Positions 17,777 to 26,040 of a stretch of 64,000 nucleotides of DNA are shown here, one piece after another. A program made the position numbers and the translations under genes. Origin of the DNA: Clostridia bacterium (GTDB lineage Bacteria; Bacillota; Clostridia; Christensenellales; Aristaeellaceae). The notes below the pieces were generated by a model that was not told the origin of the DNA, searched no databases, and worked only from the letters and a program-made list of their open reading frames with translations. The stretch spans positions 1 to 64,000 of the forward strand of contig JAFXUZ010000067.1 of the NCBI GenBank assembly GCA_017524725.1, in the 5' to 3' direction. Numbering within the stretch: the stretch's first letter is position 1; every line of letters begins with the position of its first letter.

Positions 17777-17806
17777 TTGACAAACCGGCCCGGACAAAAG
17801 TATAAT
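17777..17806 (+). promoter_or_regulatory. Consensus promoter for a short transcript
   Basis: A perfect TTGACA (17777-17782), an 18-nt spacer and a perfect TATAAT (17801-17806). It is the strongest promoter in the window by eye and does not directly precede a gene: the next coding start is 243 bases away, beyond a terminator. Confidence 0.85.
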
Positions 17807-17812
17807 CATCCC

Positions 17813-17925
17813 GAAAGGGATCCTGACAGCAGCAGGCAATCCCGCATTACGAGGTGTGTTTGGAAACTGTTCTGTAACGGAGAACATGGCTGACCAAAGG
17901 AAAGCGGCGGCATGACCGCTTTTTT
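17813..17925 (+). ncRNA. Candidate small RNA, about 113 nt, unrecognised family
   Basis: A transcript starting about 7 nt after the TATAAT box would run to the terminator hairpin at 17901-17925. It could fold into GGGATCCTG..CAGGCAATCCC (about 17817-17843), a GTTCT..AGAAC hairpin (around 17869-17885), and the terminator. No start codon with a ribosome site and no long frame lie inside. It does not match the SRP, 6S, tmRNA or riboswitch motifs I know. It could also act as a leader/attenuator of mutS2, since read-through would enter that gene. Confidence 0.55.
17901..17925 (+). terminator. Rho-independent terminator of the small RNA candidate
   Basis: AAAGCGG (17901-17907), a short loop and CCGCTTT followed by six T residues in total. 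It is a compact, strong terminator 124 bases before the mutS2 start. Confidence 0.85.
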
Positions 17926-18048
17926 GCTGACGCCATGGCGCGGTACGGGCAGGGTCCGGGCACTTTTTTATATGCCTTTTTCCGGTGCTCCCCGCCGCAT
18001 TCTCCGTTTCCTGTTCATGTCCCAATAATATAAACAAGAGGGATCACC

Positions 18049-19974
18049 ATGACACAGGACATGATTTCACTCGATTTCGACCGCATCATCCGACGGCTGC
18101 AGGAGATGGCTGTCACACAAAACGCACGCCGGATCCTGGGCGATACGAAACCCATCCTGAATGAGAGCCTTTGCCTCTCCCGGACAGAAGAGACCACCGC
18201 CGCCCGCCGGGTCTTGGAAAACGCGGGGACCCCGCCTCTGGCGGAAACAGACAAAATAGAGGAGAGCCTTGCTTCAGCGCTGCAGGGCGGCATTCTGTCG
18301 CCCGCGGAGCTTTGTTCCGCCGCGCGCTTCTGCACTGCCGTCCGCCGCCTGCGCCGCTATCTTCAGGGAGCGGCCGGGTACGACGCCGCCATTGCTTCCT
18401 GGCATACGGAACTGCCGGAAATGGATCCCCTGGAGGAGGAGATCGACCGCTCCGTCCGGGAGGACGCCGTTTTGGACGACGCTTCTCCTGCCCTGAGGGA
18501 TCTCCGCCGCCGGCAGGCGTTTATGGAGCAGGGGATCCGGGAAAAACTGGATCAGGTCATTCTTCACCATAAAAAGGAACTTGCGGACTGCTACGTTACG
18601 CAGCGCGGCGGAGCCTTTGTCCTTCCCGTACAGAAAAAATTCCAAAGCCGGTTTCCCGGCCGGGTCGTCGATACCTCCGGCAAAGGCGCCACCGTTTTCA
18701 TGGAGCCTGCCACCGTGCAGTCCCTTCGCCGGGAACTGGAGCAGCTGACGATCGATATCGATTCGGAAGAGAGGCGCGTCCTTTGGGTGCTGAGCGACCG
18801 GATCGCTTCCGAAGCGGAGCCTTTGAAGAATGCCGTCCGCACCATGACGGACCTGGACGTGCTCTTTGCCCGGGCAAAACTGAGTTTGGAAATGAACGCC
18901 CGTCCGGCGCAGATCACATCGGAGCGCCGCCTCCGCCTGGCGGACGCCCGGCATCCGCTGTTGGACCCGAAGGCCTGCGTTCCGCTCAGCCTGGACCTTT
19001 CCCTGCCGGATGCCGGCATTGCCGTCACCGGACCCAACACCGGCGGAAAAACCGTCTGTCTCAAAACCGTCGGGCTCCTGACACTGATGGCCCAGAGCGG
19101 GCTGCATATCCCCTGCGGGGAGGGAACCGTGATCGGGATGATGGACCGGGTGCTCTCAGATATCGGCGACAGCCAGAGCATCAGCCAGAACCTGTCCACC
19201 TTCTCCGGCCACATGACCAATGTGATCCGCATCCTGCGGGAATGCAGCCGCGACAGCCTGGTCCTGTTGGATGAACTCGGCAGCGGCACGGATCCCGCGG
19301 AAGGCTCCGGCCTTGCCGCGGCCGTCCTGGAGGAACTGCTCCGCCGCAAATGTTTCTTTATGGTCACCACCCATGACCCGCAGATCAAACAATGGGCGGA
19401 ACATACGCAGCACGTAGTGTCCGCCCGGATGGCCTTTGATCAGGGCACGCTTAAGCCCCTCTACCGCCTGGAGCTCGGAAAAAGCGGAGAAAGCTGCGCC
19501 ATCGAAATCGCAAGGCGGCTGGGAATGGACGAGGGACTCCTTGCCCGGGCAAGGCAGGTGACGGACCGGGGGCCGGAAACGCGGCCGGAAGGGCGGCACC
19601 GCCCGATGCCTGTTCCCGCCACCCTTTTGAAGCGCCGTGCCGTCCGGAAAGAAGGCGCCTTTGAGCGCTTCACCATGGGCGACAGCGTCCTGTTGCTGCC
19701 GGATAAGAAAAACGCCGTCGTTTACAGGTCGGCGGATGACGAAGGCAGTGTCGTCATCCAGCTGCAGGGAAAGAAAATGACTGTGCGCCACAACCGCCTG
19801 AAGCTCCTGGTGCCCGCTTCGGAACTGTATCCTCCCGATTACGATTTTTCGATCATCTTTGATACCGTCGCCAACCGGAAGGCCGCCCATACCATGGCCC
19901 GCAAATACGACCCGGATGCGGTGATCGTCCTGAAGGAAGGAACGAATACGCACGGACCGGAAAGGGACGGATGA
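18049..19974 (+). CDS. MutS2-family ATPase without Smr nuclease domain
   Basis: A 641-residue protein of the MutS2 family, which acts in ribosome-collision rescue or suppression of recombination. After the helical core, the ATPase has Walker A GPNTGGKT (328-335), the NLSTFSGHM segment and Walker B LVLLDELGSGTD (404-415), and THDPQIK. Standard MutS2 is about 780-790 residues and ends in a KOW linker and a Smr nuclease. Here a short KOW-like segment (GDSVLLLPDKKNAVV) is followed by a different C-terminus and no Smr domain. The ribosome site AAGAGGG precedes the ATG. Confidence 0.85.
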   Translation: MTQDMISLDFDRIIRRLQEMAVTQNARRILGDTKPILNESLCLSRTEETTAARRVLENAGTPPLAETDKIEESLASALQGGILSPAELCSAARFCTAVRRLRRYLQGAAGYDAAIASWHTELPEMDPLEEEIDRSVREDAVLDDASPALRDLRRRQAFMEQGIREKLDQVILHHKKELADCYVTQRGGAFVLPVQKKFQSRFPGRVVDTSGKGATVFMEPATVQSLRRELEQLTIDIDSEERRVLWVLSDRIASEAEPLKNAVRTMTDLDVLFARAKLSLEMNARPAQITSERRLRLADARHPLLDPKACVPLSLDLSLPDAGIAVTGPNTGGKTVCLKTVGLLTLMAQSGLHIPCGEGTVIGMMDRVLSDIGDSQSISQNLSTFSGHMTNVIRILRECSRDSLVLLDELGSGTDPAEGSGLAAAVLEELLRRKCFFMVTTHDPQIKQWAEHTQHVVSARMAFDQGTLKPLYRLELGKSGESCAIEIARRLGMDEGLLARARQVTDRGPETRPEGRHRPMPVPATLLKRRAVRKEGAFERFTMGDSVLLLPDKKNAVVYRSADDEGSVVIQLQGKKMTVRHNRLKLLVPASELYPPDYDFSIIFDTVANRKAAHTMARKYDPDAVIVLKEGTNTHGPERDG

Positions 19975-19990
19975 TCCCCCGGATAAAAAT

Positions 19991-20040
19991 ATGAGCCCGC
20001 GGAAAACGTCTTGTCCCGCGGGCTCATGTCATGATTTTTT
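19991..20040. terminator. Strong hairpin terminator after mutS2-like gene
   Basis: The 12-bp arms ATGAGCCCGCGG (19991-20002) and CCGCGGGCTCAT (20016-20027) precede a T-run ending at 20040. The minus strand also ends in a T-rich stretch, so it likely serves the convergent caspase-like gene too. Confidence 0.85.
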
Positions 20041-20076
20041 TCCGGTCCTGACGTTCAAAACCGGGATCCTAGGATC

Positions 20077-21429
20077 CTACCTGGCAATAAAAAGGATATA
20101 ATCCGAATTGACGGGATACGCCTGGGAATGCTGGTAGTAGTTTTCTCCGTCCGACCCGACGTTGATCGTGCGCCCCTTATTGTAGATATAGGTCTGCAGT
20201 TCGCCCAGGGACAGTGCGCCGTCCCTGTTTGTGTCCGCCTTCAATCCGTTCACGCCGTCACAGAGCCACTCGACAAAGTAATTATAGTCTCCGTTGTGGC
20301 TGTAGCAGTGTTCTTCATACAGGCAAGACGCCAGGACATAATAGCCCTTCGCGCGGAAAGGCGCGCCGCATTTGGTCTCAATGGCCCCGCCGGCATAGCA
20401 GGTCTCCAGGATCAATATCACATCGCCCCTGATATACCTGTCCGTCAATTCCTTCAGCTTGGAGAAGGATATATACGTCATGGAACTTCCGCTGCTCATC
20501 TTCACACCGACGGCATGATAATTGCCCTCGTCAAATTTGTTGTAGCCGTGGGAAGAGATATGGATCAGGGAGATATCGCCTTCCTGTGTGCCCGCAAAGG
20601 TGTTCCGGATGGTGGTCTCAAGCTTCTGGTAATACTGGTCGTAAGCGACCGTCGTCCGCCAGGGCTCCCCGTTCGGCGCATACACCGTGCCGAGCATTGA
20701 CCGCAGGAGTTCGATATCGCCGGCATTCCAGCGGCAGCATTCAGACGTGTACATATACGTGTAGTTCACGTTGGCTATAAGCAGCGCCCGGCAGACGCTC
20801 TTGCGTCCGGCGACCGTCACCTCGGCGCTGCCTGACACGCCGGCAAGGGTCTCCACACGGATCACCGCCGTCCCTTCACCCACGCCGGTCACGACGCCCT
20901 GGTCGGATACCGTCGCCACGCTTTCGTCCGACGAAGACCATATAAGATGCGCCGTGTCGCTCCGCACCGGTTCGACCGTGACCTGCATCGCCGCCTGTCC
21001 GCCCGGCAAGATCTCCGCCCCGTCATTGAGGATCGTGACGGAATCCGGCAGCAGCAGGGGAGTGTAGGCCCTGCCCTGCCTGTAAAGCTCCCTTTCGACG
21101 GGACTGTCCGGGCAGACATAGATCGTCACGTCGCTGTCAAAGGCGTTCTCGCCCAGGACCATGAGGCTCGGCGGAAGATAAACGGCGTCAAAGCCGCAGC
21201 CCCGGAAGGCGTTCCTGCCGATCTCCCGGATCCCCGGGGGCAGAATGAGCCGGTCGAATCCCGCGTCCCCGGCGTAAGCCTCCTCCATGACGGTGTCGAC
21301 GGACGCCGGGATATACAGCGTATCCGCCTGGGCGCAGGCCATGAGCATCAGCACCGGCAGGACCAGGAAGAACAGCCCGGCCCCCCATTTTTTTATCGTT
21401 TCGTTCATCTTTTCCAAACCCTCTGTCAT
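20077..21429 (-). CDS. Secreted caspase-like protease with LRR and Ig-like domains (copy A)
   Basis: A 450-residue exported protein. The signal peptide ends near AQA-DTLY (about 35). Residues 36-120 resemble a BspA-type leucine-rich repeat (LPPGIREIGRNAFRGC), and 125-207 a Big_2 bacterial Ig-like domain (WSSSDESVATV). Residues 212-450 are a C14/C13-type caspase fold with the catalytic His in HISSHG (His294) and Cys in LETCYAGG (Cys344). An EF-hand-like loop, DTNRDGALSLGE, lies at 399-410 inside the protease domain and may bind calcium. Its ATGA start overlaps the stop of copy B; a second start at 21408 is possible. Confidence 0.85.
   Translation of the reverse strand: MTEGLEKMNETIKKWGAGLFFLVLPVLMLMACAQADTLYIPASVDTVMEEAYAGDAGFDRLILPPGIREIGRNAFRGCGFDAVYLPPSLMVLGENAFDSDVTIYVCPDSPVERELYRQGRAYTPLLLPDSVTILNDGAEILPGGQAAMQVTVEPVRSDTAHLIWSSSDESVATVSDQGVVTGVGEGTAVIRVETLAGVSGSAEVTVAGRKSVCRALLIANVNYTYMYTSECCRWNAGDIELLRSMLGTVYAPNGEPWRTTVAYDQYYQKLETTIRNTFAGTQEGDISLIHISSHGYNKFDEGNYHAVGVKMSSGSSMTYISFSKLKELTDRYIRGDVILILETCYAGGAIETKCGAPFRAKGYYVLASCLYEEHCYSHNGDYNYFVEWLCDGVNGLKADTNRDGALSLGELQTYIYNKGRTINVGSDGENYYQHSQAYPVNSDYILFIAR
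20761..21327 (-). repeat. Near-identical duplicated segment, copy A
   Basis: This 567-bp segment encodes the LRR and Ig-like domains up to VNY of copy A. It aligns without gaps to 22089-22655, with about ten amino-acid differences in 189 residues by eye. The protease domains that follow are far less alike. Confidence 0.88.
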
Positions 21430-22718
21430 TTTCTTAAGAACAGTATATAATCAGAATCGACGGGATACGCCACGGACAGCTGATGATATGGGGAATCGGA
21501 AGTGCCTGCGTTGACTTTGCTCCCTCTTTCGTAGGTGTATGCCTGCAGTTCACCCAGGGACACCGCGCCGTCCTTGTTGCTGTCGGCCGCCATGCTGCCG
21601 ACCCCCGTAGTAAGCCATCTGACAAAATAATTGTATTGCCCGTTATAGCTGTAGCAGTGTTCAAACGTGTCGCAGGCCCCCAATACATAGCAGCCTTCGG
21701 CGCGAAAAGGTTTCCCGTACCCCGGATAGATCGCCGCACCGGCATAGCATGTCTCCAGGAACAGGACCGTATCCCCCCTGATATATTTGTCGGTCCATTC
21801 CTTGAGCATCGGGTAAGTAATATAGGTCATTTCACTGCCCCGGCTCATCCTTACCCCGATGCCCTCGTTCCTCAGCAGCAGAAAACCGTGGCTGGAAATA
21901 TGGATCAGCGACACGTCCCCTTCCCGGGTATCGGCAAACGTATCCCTGATGGCGGCTTCCATGCGCGTATCGTACAGGTCGTACATGACCGTCACCTGCC
22001 AGGGCTCCCCGTTCGGCGCGTTCACCGAGGCGAACATTTCCCGCAGAAGTTCAATGTCCCCTCCGTTCCAGCGGGCGGTCTCTCCGTAATAATTCACGTT
22101 TGCCACCAGCAGCGCCCGGCAGACGCTCTTGCGTCCGGCAACCGTCACCGCGACGCTGCCTGACACGCCGGCAAGGGTCTCCGCCCGGATCACCGCCGTC
22201 CCTTCACCCACGCCGGTCACGACGCCCTGGGCGGATACCGTCGCCACGCTTTCGTCCGACGAAGACCATATAAGATGCGCCGTGTCGCTCCGCGCCGGTT
22301 CGACCGTGACCTGCATCGCCGCCTGTCCGCCCGGCACGATCTCCGTCCCGTCATTGAGGATCGTGACGGAATCCGGCAGCAGCAGGGGAGTGTAGGCCCT
22401 GCCCTGCCTGTAAAGCTCTCTTTCGACGGGACTGTCCGGGCAGACATAGATCGTCACATCGCTGTCAAAGGCGTTCTCACCCAGGACCATGAGGCTCGGC
22501 GGAAGATAAACGGCGTCAAACCCGCAGCCCCGGAAAGCATTCCTGCCGATCTCCAGGATCCCCGGGGGCAGGATGAGCCGGTCAAACCCCTCGTCCCCGG
22601 CGTAAGCCTCCTCCATGACGGTGTCGACGGACGCCGGAATATACAGCGTATCGGCCGACGCGAGAGCGCCGCACAGCAGGATCAAAAGTCCCGCAAAAAG
22701 CATCACGATCTTTTTCAT
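21426..22718 (-). CDS. Secreted caspase-like protease with LRR and Ig-like domains (copy B)
   Basis: A 430-residue paralogue of the downstream gene with the same order: signal peptide (cleavage near SA-DTLY), LRR-like segment, Big_2-like domain and caspase-like domain. The catalytic dyad is in HISSHG (His277) and LETCYAGA (Cys324), and an EF-hand-like DSNKDGAVSLGE follows. The first 190 mature residues are almost identical to copy A, while the protease domains are only about half identical. The start at MKKIVML (22718) gives a good signal peptide; five upstream codons are also open. The gene is first in the two-gene operon. Confidence 0.85.
   Translation of the reverse strand: MKKIVMLFAGLLILLCGALASADTLYIPASVDTVMEEAYAGDEGFDRLILPPGILEIGRNAFRGCGFDAVYLPPSLMVLGENAFDSDVTIYVCPDSPVERELYRQGRAYTPLLLPDSVTILNDGTEIVPGGQAAMQVTVEPARSDTAHLIWSSSDESVATVSAQGVVTGVGEGTAVIRAETLAGVSGSVAVTVAGRKSVCRALLVANVNYYGETARWNGGDIELLREMFASVNAPNGEPWQVTVMYDLYDTRMEAAIRDTFADTREGDVSLIHISSHGFLLLRNEGIGVRMSRGSEMTYITYPMLKEWTDKYIRGDTVLFLETCYAGAAIYPGYGKPFRAEGCYVLGACDTFEHCYSYNGQYNYFVRWLTTGVGSMAADSNKDGAVSLGELQAYTYERGSKVNAGTSDSPYHQLSVAYPVDSDYILFLRK
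22089..22655 (-). repeat. Near-identical duplicated segment, copy B
   Basis: The 567-bp counterpart of 20761-21327. The close match ends sharply at the start of the protease domain, so it looks like a gene-conversion tract or selection acting differently on the two halves. Confidence 0.88.
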
Positions 22719-22901
22719 TCGCATCCACTCCATCGTTGCCCGGCAAAAACCATTGCCCTTTCAATTTGCTTTGGGTTCATGTATAATGGGATCGATCCCG
22801 AAACATACCCGGGAAAAACTCTTTGCCCGGTACCATCATCGCCCGGGCGTCCTGTAAAGCAGCCTTTTGCATGCCCGGTTTTTTATCAGGAGGAGCATAC
22901 C

Positions 22902-23480
22902 TTGAGAACCAGGACCCGCCTCAACTGGAGGCTGATCATTTTTTCCGTCGTAATGGTCCTTGTCACCGCGGGAGTCGTGACATGGATGATCCTGGACCGG
23001 CGTGCCGCCGACCTGGCCGCCATGTCCACCCCTGCGCCCTCCGCCGAGGCGTCTGCCGCCGTCCCTTCGTCCACACCCCGGCCTTCTCCGTCCCCGGAGC
23101 CCACCGAATCGCCCGTACCCACGGTGTATCCCACCGTCAGGAAAGGGGACCGGGGCGACCTGGTGATGATCATCCAGCAGCGCCTGATCAATCTCGGCTA
23201 CCTGACCGGCCGTGCTGACGGGGATTTCGGGTCCCGCACCCAGCAGGCCCTGAAGGATTACCAGGCCGTCCAGGGCCTGGATGAGGACGGCATCGCCGGG
23301 CCAAAGACCATGATCCACCTTTTTGACGGCAGTTCCATCCCCCAGGCGACGGTCTACCTCATGCCGGGCGACACCGTCTATCACACGAAGCCTTACTGCC
23401 CCCTTGTCCGTGATCCCGAGGAGATCCGGCTGTCCGACGCGGTTCGCCGGGGGCTGGCCGAATGTCCCGAATGCCGCTGA
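22902..23480 (+). CDS. Membrane-anchored peptidoglycan-binding protein with Cys/His tail
   Basis: A 192-residue protein starting at a TTG that lies 8 nt after AGGAGG. One N-terminal transmembrane helix (about 9-30) is followed by a Pro/Ser/Thr-rich linker (about 40-75). A PG_binding_1 domain follows (KGDRGDLVMIIQQRLINLGYL to DGIAGPKT). The C-terminal 40 residues, with VYHTKPYCP and LAECPEC, match a small Ada-like metal-binding motif (H/C-rich) found at the ends of secreted Clostridia proteins. It probably anchors to the cell wall. It is divergent from the caspase-like operon. Confidence 0.82.
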   Translation: MRTRTRLNWRLIIFSVVMVLVTAGVVTWMILDRRAADLAAMSTPAPSAEASAAVPSSTPRPSPSPEPTESPVPTVYPTVRKGDRGDLVMIIQQRLINLGYLTGRADGDFGSRTQQALKDYQAVQGLDEDGIAGPKTMIHLFDGSSIPQATVYLMPGDTVYHTKPYCPLVRDPEEIRLSDAVRRGLAECPECR

Positions 23481-23625
23481 GCGTCGGGCGACGGCCATTT
23501 TTCGGACTGTGCCCGGTTATGAGGGCCCGTTTCCCCCATGGTCTTCTCCTCTCCGGACGTTTTGCCTACTATACCATATTATTGGCGCAGGAATCAACTG
23601 ATTTTCCCAGATCGGACGGAACGAC

Positions 23626-24420
23626 ATGAGATACAAAAACTATGTTTTTGACCTGTACGGCACCCTGGTGGATATCCACACCGATGAAAGCCGCCCGGCC
23701 CTCTGGCACGCCCTGGCGGGCCTGTACGCCGCCTGCGGCGCGGATTACACCCCGGCCGGCCTGCGCGCCGCCTTCCTCAGGGAGGAAAAGAAAGCGCGCC
23801 GGGCCCTGGGGAAAAAACTGGGAACAGCCTGGCCGGAGATCCGCCTGGAGGAAGTCTTCGCGCTGCTTCTTTCCTCTCCGCCCCGGAGTCACATTTCTTC
23901 CTCCCGGGTCAGCCCCTCCTCCGGGACAGAGGAGATACTGCGCAGCGGCTGGGCGGATCTTGCCGCCAACTGCTTCCGGATCCTTTCCAGGGATAGACTG
24001 CGGCTGTATCCCGGGACCGCAAAAGCCCTGACCGGCCTGAGGAAGGCGGGTTGCAGCGTATACCTCCTTTCCAACGCGCAGGCGGTGTTCACACGCCCGG
24101 AAATTGAGGTTCTCGGACTCGGGAGTTATTTTGACGGCATCTTCCTTTCCTCGGACCTGATGCGCATGAAGCCGGACCCGGTATTTATGCGCATGCTCCT
24201 TGAAAAATACGGCCTGGACAGGGAAGAGACCGTTATGGTAGGCAACGATTTTTCCAGCGACGCGGGCGTCGCCCTGGCCTCGGGAATGGACTGCGTGATC
24301 CTCAACACCGCCCGCAGGAGCAGCCGGGAACTTGCCGACATAAAAAAAGAGACCCTGAGCAGATATCCCGGCGCGGCGCGGGATATCGTCTGCGTACCCT
24401 CCGCCGCGTCACTCCCCTGA
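23626..24420 (+). CDS. HAD-superfamily hydrolase
   Basis: A 264-residue HAD enzyme. Motif I is FDLYGTLVD, motif II SNAQAVF, motif III MKPDPVFM and motif IV VGNDFSSDAG, all in order, with a helical cap of subclass I between motifs I and II. It is predicted to be a phosphatase of a small metabolite. Only a weak GGACGGA site precedes the ATG. The gene stands alone on the plus strand, with a terminator shared with the convergent gene at 24478. Confidence 0.88.
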   Translation: MRYKNYVFDLYGTLVDIHTDESRPALWHALAGLYAACGADYTPAGLRAAFLREEKKARRALGKKLGTAWPEIRLEEVFALLLSSPPRSHISSSRVSPSSGTEEILRSGWADLAANCFRILSRDRLRLYPGTAKALTGLRKAGCSVYLLSNAQAVFTRPEIEVLGLGSYFDGIFLSSDLMRMKPDPVFMRMLLEKYGLDREETVMVGNDFSSDAGVALASGMDCVILNTARRSSRELADIKKETLSRYPGAARDIVCVPSAASLP

Positions 24421-24477
24421 AAAATCCATAAAATGCGGAATCGCGTCACTTCCCTGAAAAGTCCAAAAACACCGAAC

Positions 24478-24500
24478 GGGCGCCGGCAATGCCGGCGCCC
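24478..24500 (-). terminator. Terminator of the FMN-binding-like gene
   Basis: A perfect 10-bp hairpin, GGGCGCCGGC (24478-24487) with GCCGGCGCCC (24491-24500). On the minus strand it is followed within ten bases by TTTTT. Confidence 0.75.
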
Positions 24501-24521
24501 GCGTGAGTTTATCCGTTTGCC

Positions 24522-25355
24522 TTACTCGGCGGGAGCAAAGAAGGTGACCTGGGTAGCGCCGGTGGCAACGTCGGCCTGGGCCAGCAGGGTCATGGGAACG
24601 GTCTCCAGGGACAGGGTGGCGAAGGCGCCCTCATAGCCGCTCTCGGTCTTGAAGGACAGGGTGAAGCGGTGATGTCCGTCCTCGCCGCCGGGCAGGGTGC
24701 GGACCACGGTGTACACGGCGTCCGCAGCCAGGCCGGCGCCGACCAGGTTCACGGACTTTTCACCGGTCACATTGTCGGTGAAGTACAGTTCGGTAACGGT
24801 TTCACCGGTCTTGTTGTAGAAGGTATAGGTGCCCTTCTGGATGTCCGCGTTCTTGGCGGCGGCGATCACGGCGCAGACATAACCGGTGGTGTCCGCCAGG
24901 GTGGCGCCGGAAACGGCGTCAGTCAGGCTATCGGAGCCGGCCACGGCGGCTTCCAGTTCGGCCACGGTCTTGCCGGTCACGAACGCTTCGATGGCGTCAT
25001 AGCTGGCAGCGATCTGGACGGTGGAGCCCGCGCGCATCATGTTGATGGAATACAGTTCGTTGTTGGCCCTCTTGGAGCCCAGCACCTTGCCTTCGGGATA
25101 GTTCGATCCGAAGGATCCGTCGCTGTTGGGAACGCCGACCGCTTCAGCGTAATCGCTGCCGGAGATGAACTGGAATTCGTCGATCTTTGCGGCGATGATC
25201 ACGTCGCCCTGGAGGACCACGGTCACCACGGCGAAGCAGCCGGCGCCATGGGCTGCGTAGTCAGCCTGGCCGATGCGGACAGGGTCTTCATCGGCAAAAG
25301 CACATGCCGCAAACAGCATCATTGCCGCCATCAGGATAGCGAACACCTTTTTCAT
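24522..25355 (-). CDS. Secreted FMN-binding-like protein
   Basis: A 277-residue exported protein with a signal peptide cleaved near AFA-DED. The region around 30-160 resembles an FMN-binding domain duplicated in redox proteins: strands ADYAAHGAGCF and VIIAAKID, and the motif DAVSGAT (146-152). This fits Dxx[S/T]GAT, where ApbE attaches FMN to the last Thr. The C-terminal 100 residues form a beta-rich domain I do not recognise. No ApbE or electron donor lies in the window. The Cys18 context (FAAC) is a poor lipobox, so secretion rather than lipidation is inferred. Confidence 0.68.
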   Translation of the reverse strand: MKKVFAILMAAMMLFAACAFADEDPVRIGQADYAAHGAGCFAVVTVVLQGDVIIAAKIDEFQFISGSDYAEAVGVPNSDGSFGSNYPEGKVLGSKRANNELYSINMMRAGSTVQIAASYDAIEAFVTGKTVAELEAAVAGSDSLTDAVSGATLADTTGYVCAVIAAAKNADIQKGTYTFYNKTGETVTELYFTDNVTGEKSVNLVGAGLAADAVYTVVRTLPGGEDGHHRFTLSFKTESGYEGAFATLSLETVPMTLLAQADVATGATQVTFFAPAE

Positions 25356-25400
25356 ATTCTGTTTCTCCTTTCATTCGGGCTTCGCCCGTTTCATGGCTAT

Positions 25401-25430
25401 AAATTAGCAGATAACAACTCGGTTAGTCAA
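25401..25430 (-). promoter_or_regulatory. Promoter for the FMN-binding-like gene
   Basis: On the minus strand, TTGACT (25425-25430), an 18-nt spacer and TAATTT (25401-25406) lie about 45 bases upstream of the start at 25355. Confidence 0.5.
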
Positions 25431-25502
25431 CACTTTCTTTAACACCTGTCTTTTTTGTTTCTGCCGTCCGTGAATGCAGGGCTGAAACAGAGCTCCGGGA
25501 TC

Positions 25503-25527
25503 AAAAAAGGAGGCCGCCCGGCCTCCT
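25503..25527 (-). terminator. Terminator of the thioesterase gene
   Basis: On the minus strand, an AGGAGGCC/GGCCTCCT stem (25508-25527) is followed by six T residues. It lies ten bases after the stop at 25537. Confidence 0.85.
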
Positions 25528-25536
25528 GCGTTCTTT

Positions 25537-25998
25537 TCACCGCATAACGCGGCGTTTCCTTCTTTCCTCGGCGGCCGCGTATTCCGCCTTCTCCTCGTCG
25601 GTCACCGGATGGAATTTCCTGATCTTCACCGGTTTTTCATCCTCCCCCAGGGCCACGTACACCAGATAAGCCCGGTTGATCAGGTCCCTCGTCCCGTCCA
25701 GGCTTTCGACGAAGCTGTCCACCCTCACTTCCAGGGAGGTGTTCCCGCTCCAGGTAACGCGCGCCTCCTGCACCACGGTGTCGTTGAGATGGGCCGGGGA
25801 AAGGAACACCAGGCCGTCCGCACAGACCGTGGTCACATTGGTGCCGGTGAACCTCCTTGCGGCCACGGCCCCTACGATATCGATCCAGGACATGATCTGC
25901 CCGCCGAAAAGGCGGGGACGCTCATAACCGTTGCAGTGCTGGGGCAGGACGATCTGGACCCCCACCGCGCCTGTATTTCCGTTTTCACCGCTGTTCAC
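25537..25998 (-). CDS. Acyl-CoA thioesterase, hotdog fold
   Basis: A 153-residue hotdog-fold protein of the BFIT/BACH acyl-CoA hydrolase group, predicted to hydrolyse acyl-CoA thioesters. It shows GVQIVLPQHCNGYERPRLFGG followed by the central helix QIMSWIDIVGAVAARR, then the strands TTVCADGLVFLSPAH and VTWSGNTSLEV. GTG at 25998 was chosen because GGGGAGG lies 7 nt upstream; an earlier TTG at 26034 lacks a ribosome site. It is downstream of the phosphoesterase gene on the same strand. Confidence 0.85.
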   Translation of the reverse strand: MNSGENGNTGAVGVQIVLPQHCNGYERPRLFGGQIMSWIDIVGAVAARRFTGTNVTTVCADGLVFLSPAHLNDTVVQEARVTWSGNTSLEVRVDSFVESLDGTRDLINRAYLVYVALGEDEKPVKIRKFHPVTDEEKAEYAAAEERRKRRVMR

Positions 25999-26040
25999 AA
26001 CAGTACCTCCCCAAATGAAAGTCCCCTTGATCAAAGGCGC

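Noticed and set aside
17813..17925. Signal recognition particle RNA or a known riboswitch
   Set aside because: It lacks the GGAAG-GAAGCAGC core of SRP RNA and the conserved cores of the riboswitch families I know.
24522..25355. Lipoprotein call for the FMN-binding-like protein
   Set aside because: Phe-Ala-Ala-Cys is a weak lipobox, and a normal cleavage site AFA-DE follows two residues later.
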